DNA from: Candidatus Izimoplasma sp. HR2
GTDB taxonomy: Bacteria > Bacillota_I > Bacilli_A > Izemoplasmatales > Izemoplasmataceae
Assembly: GCA_000753575.1 (NCBI GenBank)
Contig: JRFF01000043.1
Span: forward strand, 1-51,718
Direction: 5' to 3'
DNA length: 51,718 nt
A program made the position numbers and the translations under genes. The notes under the pieces are model-generated. The model saw only the letters and a list, made by a program, of their open reading frames with translations, made no database searches and was not told the origin of the DNA. Shown here piece by piece: positions 1-7,879 of the stretch. The stretch's first letter is position 1. The number at the start of each line of letters is the position of its first letter.

Positions 1-669
1 AGAGGAGAAAAAAGTAATTCATCAGTTATTACATCATGGTTCTTAGAAGGCTATGGAAATGAAAGTGTTGAAATTCGTTTTCTTAAAAAGTTTAAACAAC
101 ATCTTACATATGCTGAAGAAATGTCTAACTATGATCAAGTGTTAATTGTATTCCCACTCTATGTTGACGGTATGCCTGGACAAGTAAAACACTTTTATGA
201 ATTATTATCTTCATTGAAAGAAAAATTAAAAGATAAGCCAATTACTTTCATCATTCACTCTGGCTTTTCTGACGGTATACAAAGTAGAGTACTTGAACAA
301 CATTGTAATAGATTCTCCAAAATAATGAACTTAAATAATCACGGTGTGATTATTATCCCTGGAAGTGAAGGGTTTAGACTAATGCCTCCTGTGATGACTA
401 AGAAGAAACGTATTGCTGTTTCTAAGCTAGGAGCCCAATATAAAGTAAATGAACAGTATAATAAAAAAACTCTCAAATTCCTATATGGAAAAGAAAAATC
501 ATCTAAGTTCGGTAGTGTTATACTTAGTATTATGAGTATGTTAGGATTAACAAATACATATTGGAACTCACAGCTTAAGAAAAATAAAGCACTAGATAAT
601 TGTTTTGATGCACCATACAAAGATAATCCTACTACTATTACTACAGAAGCTTATATCAGTAATAAATAA
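1..669 (+). CDS. NAD(P)H-dependent FMN reductase / flavodoxin-like protein (5' end outside window)
   Basis: The reading frame is open from base 1, so the gene begins left of the window; an internal ATG at 121 is not the start. The first residues (RGEKSNSSVITSWF) match the phosphate-binding loop of the flavodoxin-fold reductases (GSPR..SNS), followed by the second-strand motif DQVLIVFPLYVDGMPGQVKH, typical of NADPH-dependent FMN reductases that bind flavin at a Rossmann-like fold. The C-terminal third (about residues 130-222) is less conserved. It is probably cytosolic and reduces flavin or quinone-type substrates; the true substrate cannot be read. It is followed after 24 bases by the next gene on the same strand, so the two may be co-transcribed. 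Confidence 0.7.
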   Translation, partial: RGEKSNSSVITSWFLEGYGNESVEIRFLKKFKQHLTYAEEMSNYDQVLIVFPLYVDGMPGQVKHFYELLSSLKEKLKDKPITFIIHSGFSDGIQSRVLEQHCNRFSKIMNLNNHGVIIIPGSEGFRLMPPVMTKKKRIAVSKLGAQYKVNEQYNKKTLKFLYGKEKSSKFGSVILSIMSMLGLTNTYWNSQLKKNKALDNCFDAPYKDNPTTITTEAYISNK

Positions 670-693
670 AATTTATATAAAGGAGATTTATAT

Positions 694-1314
694 ATGTCAA
701 AAGAGATTATAAAAGAATTAAATGTTGAAAAGTTAAATATATGTGAGCCTGATGGACAAGTTAAAATGACACTTTTCAATAGTCAGAATATTCCATCACT
801 TATAATTGAAGGTGAAGATATTTTACCAGGACATAGAACAAATGACGGAATATCAGGAGCTATGTTTTATAACAATGAAGGTGATGAATGTGGTGGCTTT
901 ATTTATGGTAGCCAATTAGATGAAAATGGAAATGTAAGTATGGGTATGTCTTTAACTTTTGATCAATACAAACAAGATCAAGTATTCCAATTACTACTAC
1001 AACAAGAAGGAGAAAACAAACAGTATGGTATATCAATGTTTGATAGACCTAATAAACACATTAAAGAATCAATGGATTTAATAAAAAGAATTAAAACAGA
1101 AAAAGATAAAGACGTTCAAAGTAAACTTCATAAAAAGTATTTAAAAGAAAATGCTAAAAGACTCTTTATAGGTAAAGACTTTGATGGACTTATGAAATTA
1201 GCTCTATATAATAAAGAGGGTGAAGAATCAATAAAACTTTTTATTGATGAAGATGACAATCCAAAGATATTAATCAAAGGTAAAGAAATTAATTTAGAAG
1301 ATATATTAAAGTAA
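694..1314 (+). CDS. Conserved hypothetical protein, beta-rich
   Basis: 206 residues starting at an ATG with a good AAAGGAG site eight bases upstream. I do not recognise an enzyme. The N-terminal half contains short turn-rich strands (ICEPDGQVKMTLFNS, GAMFYNNEGDECGGFIYG) and a similar strand is repeated near the C-terminus (LMKLALYNKEGEESIKLFI), so it may be a small beta-structured protein with two related halves separated by a lysine-rich helix (about residues 118-155). No signal peptide or membrane segment. It lies behind the flavin reductase gene and ends at a strong terminator. Function unknown. Confidence 0.7.
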   Translation: MSKEIIKELNVEKLNICEPDGQVKMTLFNSQNIPSLIIEGEDILPGHRTNDGISGAMFYNNEGDECGGFIYGSQLDENGNVSMGMSLTFDQYKQDQVFQLLLQQEGENKQYGISMFDRPNKHIKESMDLIKRIKTEKDKDVQSKLHKKYLKENAKRLFIGKDFDGLMKLALYNKEGEESIKLFIDEDDNPKILIKGKEINLEDILK

Positions 1315-1320
1315 GCCATT

Positions 1321-1362
1321 AAAAAAACAAATAACTACTTAAAGTTGTTATTTGTTTTTTTT
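1321..1362 (+). terminator. Intrinsic terminator, likely bidirectional
   Basis: Inverted repeat AACAAATAAC ... GTTATTTGTT with a short loop, followed on the plus strand by an eight-base T run and preceded by an A run, so it can stop transcription from both sides. It closes the plus-strand pair and marks the left edge of the accessory island. Confidence 0.85.
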
Positions 1363-1418
1363 ATTTTTATGTGTTTTTTATCAAAAGTGTATATATTAAC
1401 GATTTCTAAACTAAATCA

Positions 1419-1443
1419 ACGGTGTTGGAGACCTATAATGCAA
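1419..1443 (-). repeat. tRNA-Trp anticodon-arm-like repeat, copy 1 (left island boundary)
   Basis: Read on the minus strand it contains GGTCTCCAACACC, a stem GGT/ACC around the loop CTCCAAC with anticodon CCA, as in tRNA-Trp. The 24 bases 1420-1443 are identical to 34533-34556, 33 kb away. No flanking tRNA is present. Interpreted as an integration (att) scar. Confidence 0.7.
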
Positions 1444-1473
1444 AATCTAATCCTATTTACTAAATTGTATACA

Positions 1474-1881
1474 TCAAGGATTAATATGCTCTTTACTTTG
1501 AACAAAAAGCGTTAAGGAATAGCCAAATACTATTTTTATGAAAAAGTTTACTAACATAAGATTGGTTTTATATAAAAAATGCTCTATAAAATCAAGGCCG
1601 AATAATGAGCTATATCCAATAAAAAAGCAAATTAAACTAAAAGCAATTATATGATAATTTACATTCCGTGATCCATTTTTTTTGATTATTCTAACTATAT
1701 TATGTGTTCCCAATAAAAGTCCAAAAATTGCATACATAGTATATTGAAATATTACGTATCCTCTAATATTATAAGTTAGTAGAACATTCTCGTAAAATCT
1801 ATTTTCTAATAAAATTAGAATAACCATTATAATAATAGAAACTAAAACATATATTATTCCCTGAATATTATCTTTCGTCAT
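1474..1881 (-). CDS. Small four-helix integral membrane protein
   Basis: About 135 residues with four hydrophobic segments (roughly residues 6-25, 41-60, 74-92, 106-127) and few charged residues; no recognised family. The ATG at 1881 is preferred over the GTG at 1890 because AGGTGA lies five bases upstream of the ATG. It sits alone between two tRNA-Trp-like repeats, with a terminator hairpin just upstream (1917-1942), so it looks like a one-gene cassette with its own expression signals. Role unknown; small membrane proteins in such islands are often immunity or defence components, but nothing here proves that. Confidence 0.6.
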   Translation of the reverse strand: MTKDNIQGIIYVLVSIIIMVILILLENRFYENVLLTYNIRGYVIFQYTMYAIFGLLLGTHNIVRIIKKNGSRNVNYHIIAFSLICFFIGYSSLFGLDFIEHFLYKTNLMLVNFFIKIVFGYSLTLFVQSKEHINP

Positions 1882-1916
1882 AGTTATCACCTATTCCTTC
1901 TATAGCATTTTACCAT

Positions 1917-1942
1917 ATAAAAAGAAGCCAGTAAATGACTTC
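1917..1942 (-). terminator. Terminator hairpin shared with other cassettes
   Basis: On the minus strand: stem GAAGTCA / TGGCTTC (one G-T pair), loop TTTAC, then a T-rich tail. The same 19-base hairpin occurs at 3901-3919 and 34829-34847, each time next to a tRNA-Trp-like repeat. Confidence 0.8.
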
Positions 1943-1954
1943 TTTTACTTATAA

Positions 1955-1970
1955 ACGGTGTTGAAGACCT
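1955..1970 (-). repeat. tRNA-Trp anticodon-arm-like repeat, copy 2
   Basis: Plus-strand sequence acggtgttgaagacct, one base different from copy 1 over the core. It lies between the end of the 2034-2597 gene and the shared hairpin terminator. Confidence 0.6.
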
Positions 1971-2033
1971 AAAATACATAATGATATGGAATAACTATAT
2001 CATTATAGATATATATTCTTAAGCTATGCATTT

Positions 2034-2597
2034 TTATTTATCATATTCTTCTAGAAGTTGCGTTTTACTAAACATATATTGCGAATATCTTAGGATACCG
2101 TAACTTATTACAAATATATTATGTATGATCATATAGATAAATCCTATAATTACTACTCCAAATCCTACATATTCCCAACCAGCAAAAAGTAAAAACATAA
2201 CTATATGAATCCCAATTGTAATTATAGCCCAACGCTTCTTGATATCCATAATTAAACATAAGATATTAACTAGTAATGAACTTCCTACAACAATGTACCC
2301 TAACTCTGGTGATATACCACCAAAAGTATTATCATAAATCATTACTATAATGAAGAAACTAACAATCAAAAATATATGAGTTATATTAACTGCCAATATA
2401 ATGTTTTGTCTTGAATAGTTTTGATTATGTATCTGATCAATATTTAACAAGAAGATTGGTATGATAGAAGAGACAATAACAAAAAAAAGCAAAATTAGTC
2501 CTCCTGATAAAATAGCTAATATATTGCCAAATAGTAGATACCCAAATATTCCATAAAATAACACAAGTAAGATAGGCCCTATTATATTCCTTTTCAT
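2034..2597 (-). CDS. Integral membrane protein, about six helices
   Basis: 187 residues, almost entirely hydrophobic helices with short polar loops; the C-terminus (SKTQLLEEYDK) is charged and probably cytosolic. The ATG at 2597 has AGAGGATG upstream. No family recognised. Like its neighbour it is a single gene bounded by tRNA-Trp-like repeats and terminators, so it is read as another cassette cargo gene. Confidence 0.6.
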   Translation of the reverse strand: MKRNIIGPILLVLFYGIFGYLLFGNILAILSGGLILLFFVIVSSIIPIFLLNIDQIHNQNYSRQNIILAVNITHIFLIVSFFIIVMIYDNTFGGISPELGYIVVGSSLLVNILCLIMDIKKRWAIITIGIHIVMFLLFAGWEYVGFGVVIIGFIYMIIHNIFVISYGILRYSQYMFSKTQLLEEYDK

Positions 2598-2639
2598 TTA
2601 AGCACATCCTCTCTTCGTTACATTCTATCATAAAATAAT

Positions 2640-2690
2640 AAGTCCGTAAACACTCCGTTATATAGGTCCAAAAGACCGGTGTGCTACCTT
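2640..2690 (-). other. Possible tRNA 5'-half remnant
   Basis: On the minus strand GGTAGCACACCGGTCT resembles the D-stem/anticodon-stem junction of bacterial tRNA-Trp (GGTAGAGCACCGGTCTCC), but it then reads TTTGGACC instead of an anticodon loop. It lies in the leader of the 2034-2597 gene. It may equally be a GGTC..GACC hairpin of other origin. Confidence 0.3.
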
Positions 2691-2701
2691 TTAAGAAAAA
2701 T

Positions 2702-2738
2702 AAAAAAGCAACTATAACCTCTTAATGGCTTAGCTGCT
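2702..2738 (-). terminator. Terminator behind the tRNA-Trp 3' half
   Basis: Minus-strand hairpin AGCAGCTAAGCC ... GGTTATAGTTGCT followed by TTTTTTATTTTT. It directly follows the CCA end of the tRNA fragment, as expected for a tRNA transcription terminator. Confidence 0.75.
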
Positions 2739-2750
2739 TTACTTTATAAA

Positions 2751-2797
2751 TGGCAGGGGTGACAGGATTTGAACCCGTACTAACGGTGTTGGAGTCC
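2751..2797 (-). pseudogene. 3' half of a tRNA-Trp gene (anticodon CCA) with encoded CCA end
   Basis: On the minus strand: anticodon loop CTCCAAC, 3' stem ACCGT, a short variable loop, T-arm ACGGG-TTCAAAT-CCTGT, acceptor strand CACCCCT, discriminator G and CCA. The acceptor strand with G73 is typical of tRNA-Trp (AGGGG...CCCCU-G-CCA). The 5' half is missing: upstream bases (2798 onward) cannot form the D-arm or the acceptor 5' strand, and pair 31-39 is A-A. This is a displaced tRNA 3' end, as left by integration of a mobile element into a tRNA gene. The repeat gtactaacggtgttggagtc is shared with 34855-34875. Confidence 0.8.
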
Positions 2798-2887
2798 GAT
2801 AATACATATTAGTATGAGCATATTCATACTAAAATTTACATTATTCCTTTTTTTTAGAAGCAGTATCATCGTTAAGGAAAGATGATA

Positions 2888-3836
2888 TTATTTAGATTCC
2901 ACTTTATTTCCTTTGTCTTTACCTGTTTCAAGTATTTTATGACTCAATAATTTTTTTGGATTATTCTTTTTGCAACTATTTAGATTCATTCCAAATGATA
3001 TAAAAAACATACCCAAAACTACAGGCCCAGCTATTGATTCAATTATAACAAAGTTTCTCATAGTCCGTGTTGTTGGTAGTAAATCACCGTAACCTAATGT
3101 TGTTGCTGTAATAGTACTATAATACATGAATCTATTAAATTCATTTTCTGATTCATTTTTTTGCTCGTGATAATATTTAAGATACATCAAATAATTTTCA
3201 TAATCTAAATCGTAAAATTTTGCAGAATAATCAGTATAGTAATTAGCACTTCTAATACATGTTTTACTATTTCTTCAAACTCATTGTCAGAATCATAAAT
3301 ATCACTAATTGTAGTTAATTCAGTACTATTAAAATATGATAAATGCACTCCATTATCTGTAACATATAATGCAACCCATGCATAATGATGAGAACTATCC
3401 AATGTTAACTCATCAATAAAATCAAACTCAAAATACACTTTAAAAATTTTATCAGTTCTAAATTCAAGAAACTCATAGTCTTCTCCCCATATTGCTCTAT
3501 AAGCATCTATTTCTGAAGGATTATCAAGTTTAAAATGAACTTCATCAACTTTAGGTTTCAATTCAATTATCCTAACATTTTCTATTCTTATCAAGGGACT
3601 ATCTTCATTCCCCAAGACTGGACTAAATATAAAGTCATCTAAATAATAATCTTCAACAATTTTTGTGTTATATTTTCAGACTCATATTTAGCGAATAAAT
3701 ACAGTTCATCATTTAGATTTTCATTAAAATTAAATTCACTTGAATTATTAAAATATATTAATGAAAATATGAATATAATAAGAATATAACTTATAAAAAG
3801 CAAAATTGATGATATAAAACACTTAGTAATTTTCAT
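2888..3836 (-). pseudogene. Two-TM potassium-channel-type protein, broken by two frameshifts
   Basis: Three successive frames on the minus strand join into one protein of about 315 residues. Segment one (from the ATG at 3836, with AGGAGGAGGG upstream) is a membrane helix plus linker; at about 3660 the frame shifts to segment two (..KIVEDYYLDDFIFSP.. then LIRIENVRIIELKPK), a beta-rich extracellular-type domain; at about 3255 it shifts to segment three (RSANYYTDYSAKFYDLDYEN ...) which carries the pore loop TATTLGYGDLLP and the second helix. TLGYGD is the potassium selectivity filter. Two independent shifts suggest a dead gene, unless the reads contain indels. The shared hairpin (3894-3919) lies upstream. 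Confidence 0.75.
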
Positions 3837-3893
3837 TTTTATCCCTCCTCCTTTTTGATGCAGCAATTTAACTCTCTAAAAAAAGAATAACAT

Positions 3894-3919
3894 AAAAAAA
3901 GAAGCCAGTAAATGACTTC
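3894..3919 (-). terminator. Shared cassette terminator hairpin, second copy
   Basis: Identical 19-base hairpin gaagccagtaaatgacttc as at 1924-1942, followed on the minus strand by seven T. It separates the nucleotidyltransferase operon from the channel pseudogene. Confidence 0.8.
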
Positions 3920-3930
3920 TATATTATTCC

Positions 3931-3950
3931 AAAGATGTTGGAGATAGATT
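3931..3950 (-). repeat. Degenerate tRNA-Trp-like repeat, copy 4
   Basis: agatgttggagata matches the core of the other copies at 10-11 positions and lies in the same place relative to the shared hairpin (just upstream of it on the minus strand). Weaker than the other copies. Confidence 0.45.
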
Positions 3951-3972
3951 GGACAACTTTTTTTATGCGAAT

Positions 3973-4575
3973 TTAGAGTTCAATATCGTTAACTACTTCC
4001 ATTAAAATTGAAAATGATTTCTTCTCTCCATTCCAATCCTCTTGTCTTTTCTTATAATCAATACGTAGTTCACTCCATTTTTGAGCACCTTTAATTTCTT
4101 TATATTTTTCTTTGAACATAACGGAGTTTTTCATTTCATTTAACCCCATCCTTGTTTTCTCTTTATCGTTATACTTAAATATACATAATGATCCCTCACT
4201 ATTCGGAGTCATCAAAGTTATGTCATATGAATGTTGAATAACCCTATTTTCCATTTTTTTTATTGTTATTGCTGAAGTTGAATCTTCACCATTTTTATAT
4301 CCTCTCTGAATAAAAAAATCATCAAATAATACCCTAAATCTTCTTTTTATATCTATCAAAGCATCTGAACCTTCTCCGACTAAAGAACTAAAAAATATAA
4401 TTTGGTAATCAAAGTCAAATCCCTTGTTCTGCTTATCTAAAACTAGATTTCTTTTTGCACTACCGATAAGTCTAAAATAAAAGTTGTAATCATTGATTTG
4501 AGTATTAACATACTTGAATGCATCATTAAATAAGTTCTTATACACTCTGCATTCCTTTTTTGTTTTATATTTCAT
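3973..4575 (-). CDS. Pol-beta-fold nucleotidyltransferase, partner of the HEPN gene
   Basis: 200 residues. The motif LIGSAKRNLV followed by GFDFDYQIIF gives the GS...DxD signature of pol-beta-type nucleotidyltransferases, with a likely third acidic residue in SYDITLM (about residue 117). The C-terminal half is lysine-rich and unrecognised. It starts inside the end of the upstream HEPN gene (11-base overlap, AAGGAGGATATA before the ATG), so the two are translationally coupled. In HEPN/MNT toxin-antitoxin pairs the nucleotidyltransferase inactivates the HEPN RNase by adding AMP; this arrangement fits, though the protein is longer than a minimal MNT antitoxin. It could also be an effector that modifies tRNA ends. 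Confidence 0.7.
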   Translation of the reverse strand: MKYKTKKECRVYKNLFNDAFKYVNTQINDYNFYFRLIGSAKRNLVLDKQNKGFDFDYQIIFFSSLVGEGSDALIDIKRRFRVLFDDFFIQRGYKNGEDSTSAITIKKMENRVIQHSYDITLMTPNSEGSLCIFKYNDKEKTRMGLNEMKNSVMFKEKYKEIKGAQKWSELRIDYKKRQEDWNGEKKSFSILMEVVNDIEL

Positions 4576-5263
4576 TATATCCTCCTTCCAGATGTTTAAT
4601 AAAGATGTGAGTGGATTTAGAACCCTGTATACCTTTATCTAAATTTGCCTTATTAATATCTGTTATTAATCCTTTTACATAATTTTTAGGTAATACTTTC
4701 TTAACTGATACAATATACTGTTCTATTCTATTGATTCTATTAACTATAGAGGTTTTTGATGGTGATTCTTCATTTTGATTAATAACTAAAAGACTGTGAT
4801 GCATAACTATATTCCTTAAATTATTCACATTTTTAATATCTATTATTGAATATTCTTCATTAATTAATAGAGATTCTGAGAATTCCTTATACAAATCCAC
4901 TATTGCTGAAAATAGAAGTTTTGACTTCTTAAAAAAATTGTATCCATATTGAGAGTCTTTAATTATAGTAAATTCCTTATATCTATAGTCATCTTTATAC
5001 ATAAGTAAATTATTACCAGTATATTCAATATTTTTATATAGTTTTTTCCTTAAGTGCTCTTCAACTACTGATAAATATTTATAGAGTTTTTCTCTTAAAA
5101 ATTTATCATATCTTATAAAACCTAAGACTTCATTATCATTGAGATGATTCTTGTCATTAATAATTAAGAGATTTCTTATAACCTCTTCCACATACCCAAT
5201 TCCTTTTTCCTTTACATTTTTATTAAATTGATTAGCGTTTGTTACCTTAACATACTCCAACAT
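4565..5263 (-). CDS. Abi-like HEPN-domain RNase (Abi_2/AbiF type)
   Basis: 232 residues, helical. FIRYDKFLREKLYKYLSVVE ... HLRKKLYKNI is the typical start of Abi_2 family proteins, and VNNLRNIVMHHSLLV near residue 155 carries the Rx4H motif (R-N-I-V-M-H) of HEPN ribonucleases. Proteins of this type cause abortive infection or act as toxins by cutting RNA. It stands 17 bases after the GIY-YIG gene and overlaps the nucleotidyltransferase gene, giving a three-gene operon. Start ATG at 5263 with AAAGGATGG upstream. Confidence 0.75.
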   Translation of the reverse strand: MLEYVKVTNANQFNKNVKEKGIGYVEEVIRNLLIINDKNHLNDNEVLGFIRYDKFLREKLYKYLSVVEEHLRKKLYKNIEYTGNNLLMYKDDYRYKEFTIIKDSQYGYNFFKKSKLLFSAIVDLYKEFSESLLINEEYSIIDIKNVNNLRNIVMHHSLLVINQNEESPSKTSIVNRINRIEQYIVSVKKVLPKNYVKGLITDINKANLDKGIQGSKSTHIFIKHLEGGYNEI

Positions 5264-5280
5264 TTAATCACCATCCTTTC

Positions 5281-5811
5281 CTAAAATATATGATAACTTG
5301 GTCTAGATTTTGATTTATTAACCAAATTTGCACCCTTACTTCTGAAATAATTTATAAATTCATTTTCTGTGACTAAGGCTTGATGTTCAGATAAACCTTC
5401 TTTTATAATCTCGTAGTCGCAATCAAATTCATTTATAATATATAAAAACTCTTTACTTCTATTCTTAATATTTTGGGCTCTATGTTTTTTCCCTTTTCCA
5501 ACATAAAATGGAGACTTACCCTCCTCAGTATTTATAAACCAAACATAAACACAGTATATTTTATTTATTGAATTCACATAATCTAGGATTTGATTATATT
5601 CTTCAACTCCAAACATACCTTCGAATTCCATCATTTCCTCACAGTATGTTACACCATCCCAATCTGATTTATCTATTTCTTCTTGCTTCCATAAATCAAA
5701 CATCATAAGTGTAATGGAATTTCTATTATTTTGATTAAATTTTTTGAATTTATTTGGTTCGGTTTCTTTTACTCTTTCCCATAATATCGATAAATCTTCA
5801 TTACTAAACAT
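5281..5811 (-). CDS. GIY-YIG-type nuclease
   Basis: 176 residues. The C-terminal half has IYCVYVWFIN ... PFYVGKGKKHRAQNI, a GIY-YIG core in the variant common to FYVGKGxxxR proteins; the arginine of KHRA and the glutamate of TENEFINYF correspond to the catalytic Arg and metal-binding Glu. The N-terminal 85 residues are acidic, with several Trp, and unrecognised; they may bind a partner or a DNA target. The start is the ATG after AGGAGGTGATAAT. First gene of the operon with the HEPN and nucleotidyltransferase genes; probable promoter at 5829-5858. The likely role is DNA cleavage in defence. Confidence 0.7.
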   Translation of the reverse strand: MFSNEDLSILWERVKETEPNKFKKFNQNNRNSITLMMFDLWKQEEIDKSDWDGVTYCEEMMEFEGMFGVEEYNQILDYVNSINKIYCVYVWFINTEEGKSPFYVGKGKKHRAQNIKNRSKEFLYIINEFDCDYEIIKEGLSEHQALVTENEFINYFRSKGANLVNKSKSRPSYHIF

Positions 5812-5828
5812 ATTATCACCTCCTAATA

Positions 5829-5858
5829 ATTATAGCATTTTTTTCAGTGGTATGACAA
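5829..5858 (-). promoter_or_regulatory. Promoter of the GIY-YIG/HEPN/NTase operon
   Basis: Minus strand TTGTCA, 18-base spacer, TATAAT (5829-5834). The -10 lies only five bases before the AGGAGG of the first gene, so the transcript would begin at or near its Shine-Dalgarno site; very short leaders like this weaken the call a little. Confidence 0.5.
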
Positions 5859-5877
5859 TATGTACCAAATTTCAAAC

Positions 5878-5916
5878 AAAAAGGAACTGGCATCTATTGA
5901 ATATAGATATCAGTTC
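5878..5916 (-). terminator. Terminator of the ATPase/cyclase operon
   Basis: Minus-strand stem GAACTGATATCTAT ... ATAGATGCCAGTTC followed by CTTTTTG. It lies 137 bases after the GHKL ATPase gene and insulates the GIY-YIG operon. Confidence 0.75.
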
Positions 5917-6052
5917 TCATATTGGTTTTTTTATATGTCTGTTTTTATTGTAACACTTCATTAGGAAACTTTTTTTTGTACTTATCTTAAATATTATTAT
6001 TAAGATCCTCTATTTTTGTTCTTATGTATTTTTTTAAATAAAAACCTCACGA

Positions 6053-7879
6053 TTAATTACGATCATCATAAATTTTATCTAGTAGTGGTAATAAAGAATC
6101 TCTAATACTAAATAACACCAATCGATTAACATTAGATTCAAGACTATGTGCATATGTATTTAGAACTCTAATTATTTCATCATTTTTCAAAGCAGCTCTG
6201 ATTGCAGAATGTATACCCAATTCTTCTTTTGAACGGTTAATTCCATTAGCTTTTCCAAAGTAAAAATTATTGGCTCCGTTCAATCCAGAAGTGAGTGAAC
6301 CATCATCAAATGAATACCCATTTTCATTTATATCCATATACTTTAAAGATAACTCAAGGAATAACCTATACAATAAAGCAGCAGATGTTGGAAATATACT
6401 ATAGTTTAATTTTGATAATTCATCTATTATATCACTCAATTTTTTGTGTTTTTTAGGTGAGTAGGTCGAAATTGAAGGAACTAGAAATTTCTTATTCTCT
6501 TGAATAATCGCTATTCTTTGTACACCCGTAGCAAATTTTACTTGCTCTTGAATAATTTGTATTCTCTGGAGGTCATCATCATTAAGTTCTAAATTATTAC
6601 TTATAAGTTCTAAAGAAGCGGTAAACTTATTTCTAGCTTTCGCTAATTTATCTTTTCCAGTTGCAATATTGAATTCACTATAATTATATCTTGCATAATA
6701 AATTTGGTTTAAGATTATTTTTAGAGAATTCATGAAAGTCTCAATATGTCTAGATGTATAATTATTAGGAGCTATATATGAAATCCAATTTCTAGAAGAA
6801 TTTAGAGCAATTTCAGAACTTTCTAAGTGAACTTCAATATAAAAACACTTTGTAGCAGACCAATACTCGTTTGGTGAATGTTTCATAACATTATACCCAA
6901 GTATTTTTTCTATTGTATCTAACCCTTCAGAAACTAACATTCCTTTATTATAGATTCTAATACCCGAAGGTAATTTGTTCTTCTTTCTAAAACCAACTTG
7001 TACAATATTCCCGACTCTTAAAATTACAGATGCAACTCTTTCCAAATTATCCTTGTTACTTCCTGAAATTTGAGTATCATAGTTCATTTTAATCATAACT
7101 TCTTGATCTAAATTATTTGCTGGTGTATATTTGCGGATAACATCAGCGTTATTGTATTGGATATCATATTTAATTTCTTTGTTATATTTACTAATATATT
7201 TAATTACCTCTTTACTACTACTACTTTTTTCTCCATCAATTTTACTTCTTACATTGATTGATAGTTTACTAATAAAATCATCTGCTAGATATCTTTTTAT
7301 TGAAATATCTATATTATGTAGAATAACAATAAAACTAAAGTTACTTGAAACTTTACTATAAATTTTTTCGTCTACTTCCGGAATAGAATATTCCCAGATA
7401 TCAAATTGATTATCAACTGAGTGTGTAACATTCTTTATCCCCTTTAAATTTAGAGACAAACTAGATTGTTTATTCTCATTATATGAAATATAATCAATCC
7501 TATCACAATGCGAATACCCAGCAAGTCTTCCAATTCCTTTGTATCCTATATCTTGATTCATTCTCTTTTCAGATACTGCCAAAGTATAGGCTAATTCATC
7601 GATATCACCTATATATCCTGTACCATTATCTTTAAAAATCAAATGTACTTTATCAGATGCTTTAAAATCAGTAATTACATTTCCATTATCATCTACCGTA
7701 AAAATTTCAATGTGACCATAATAATCATCATCCTTATCATTATCTTTAACAGATTGAATTGAATCAATAGAGTTCTGAATATATTCTCTAAATAAATTCC
7801 CCGGATTACTATACAAAGATTCAGACAGTATTGTAAAAATGTTTCTTCCTATTAACATTTTTTTTCTATTTTTTTCCAT
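6053..7879 (-). CDS. GHKL (Hsp90/MutL-like) ATPase, defence-type
   Basis: 608 residues from the ATG at 7879; AAGGAGG lies upstream, and the start overlaps the end of the preceding gene by 14 bases. The N-terminal third is a Bergerat ATPase: N-box LFREYIQNSIDSIQ, DNGTGYIGD (Mg/adenine loop) and DIGYKGIGRLAGYS (lid with the GxxGIG motif). The middle (about residues 230-420) is unrecognised; the C-terminal 150 residues (SALLYRLFLEL-type helix, then RVLNTYAHS) are helical and resemble terminal domains seen in other bacterial conflict proteins. ATP-driven closure of a dimer is expected. Coupled translation with the cyclase-like gene suggests that the two proteins form one system. No transmembrane segments. 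Confidence 0.8.
   Translation of the reverse strand: MEKNRKKMLIGRNIFTILSESLYSNPGNLFREYIQNSIDSIQSVKDNDKDDDYYGHIEIFTVDDNGNVITDFKASDKVHLIFKDNGTGYIGDIDELAYTLAVSEKRMNQDIGYKGIGRLAGYSHCDRIDYISYNENKQSSLSLNLKGIKNVTHSVDNQFDIWEYSIPEVDEKIYSKVSSNFSFIVILHNIDISIKRYLADDFISKLSINVRSKIDGEKSSSSKEVIKYISKYNKEIKYDIQYNNADVIRKYTPANNLDQEVMIKMNYDTQISGSNKDNLERVASVILRVGNIVQVGFRKKNKLPSGIRIYNKGMLVSEGLDTIEKILGYNVMKHSPNEYWSATKCFYIEVHLESSEIALNSSRNWISYIAPNNYTSRHIETFMNSLKIILNQIYYARYNYSEFNIATGKDKLAKARNKFTASLELISNNLELNDDDLQRIQIIQEQVKFATGVQRIAIIQENKKFLVPSISTYSPKKHKKLSDIIDELSKLNYSIFPTSAALLYRLFLELSLKYMDINENGYSFDDGSLTSGLNGANNFYFGKANGINRSKEELGIHSAIRAALKNDEIIRVLNTYAHSLESNVNRLVLFSIRDSLLPLLDKIYDDRN

Noticed and set aside
2437-2631. 64-codon frame overlapping the start of the 2034-2597 gene
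   Set aside because: Out-of-frame shadow; the overlapping hydrophobic frame has the ribosome site and natural composition.
2751-2850. Intact tRNA-Trp gene
   Set aside because: The 3' half is perfect but no D-arm or 5' acceptor strand can be found upstream (2798-2850), and pair 31-39 is A-A.
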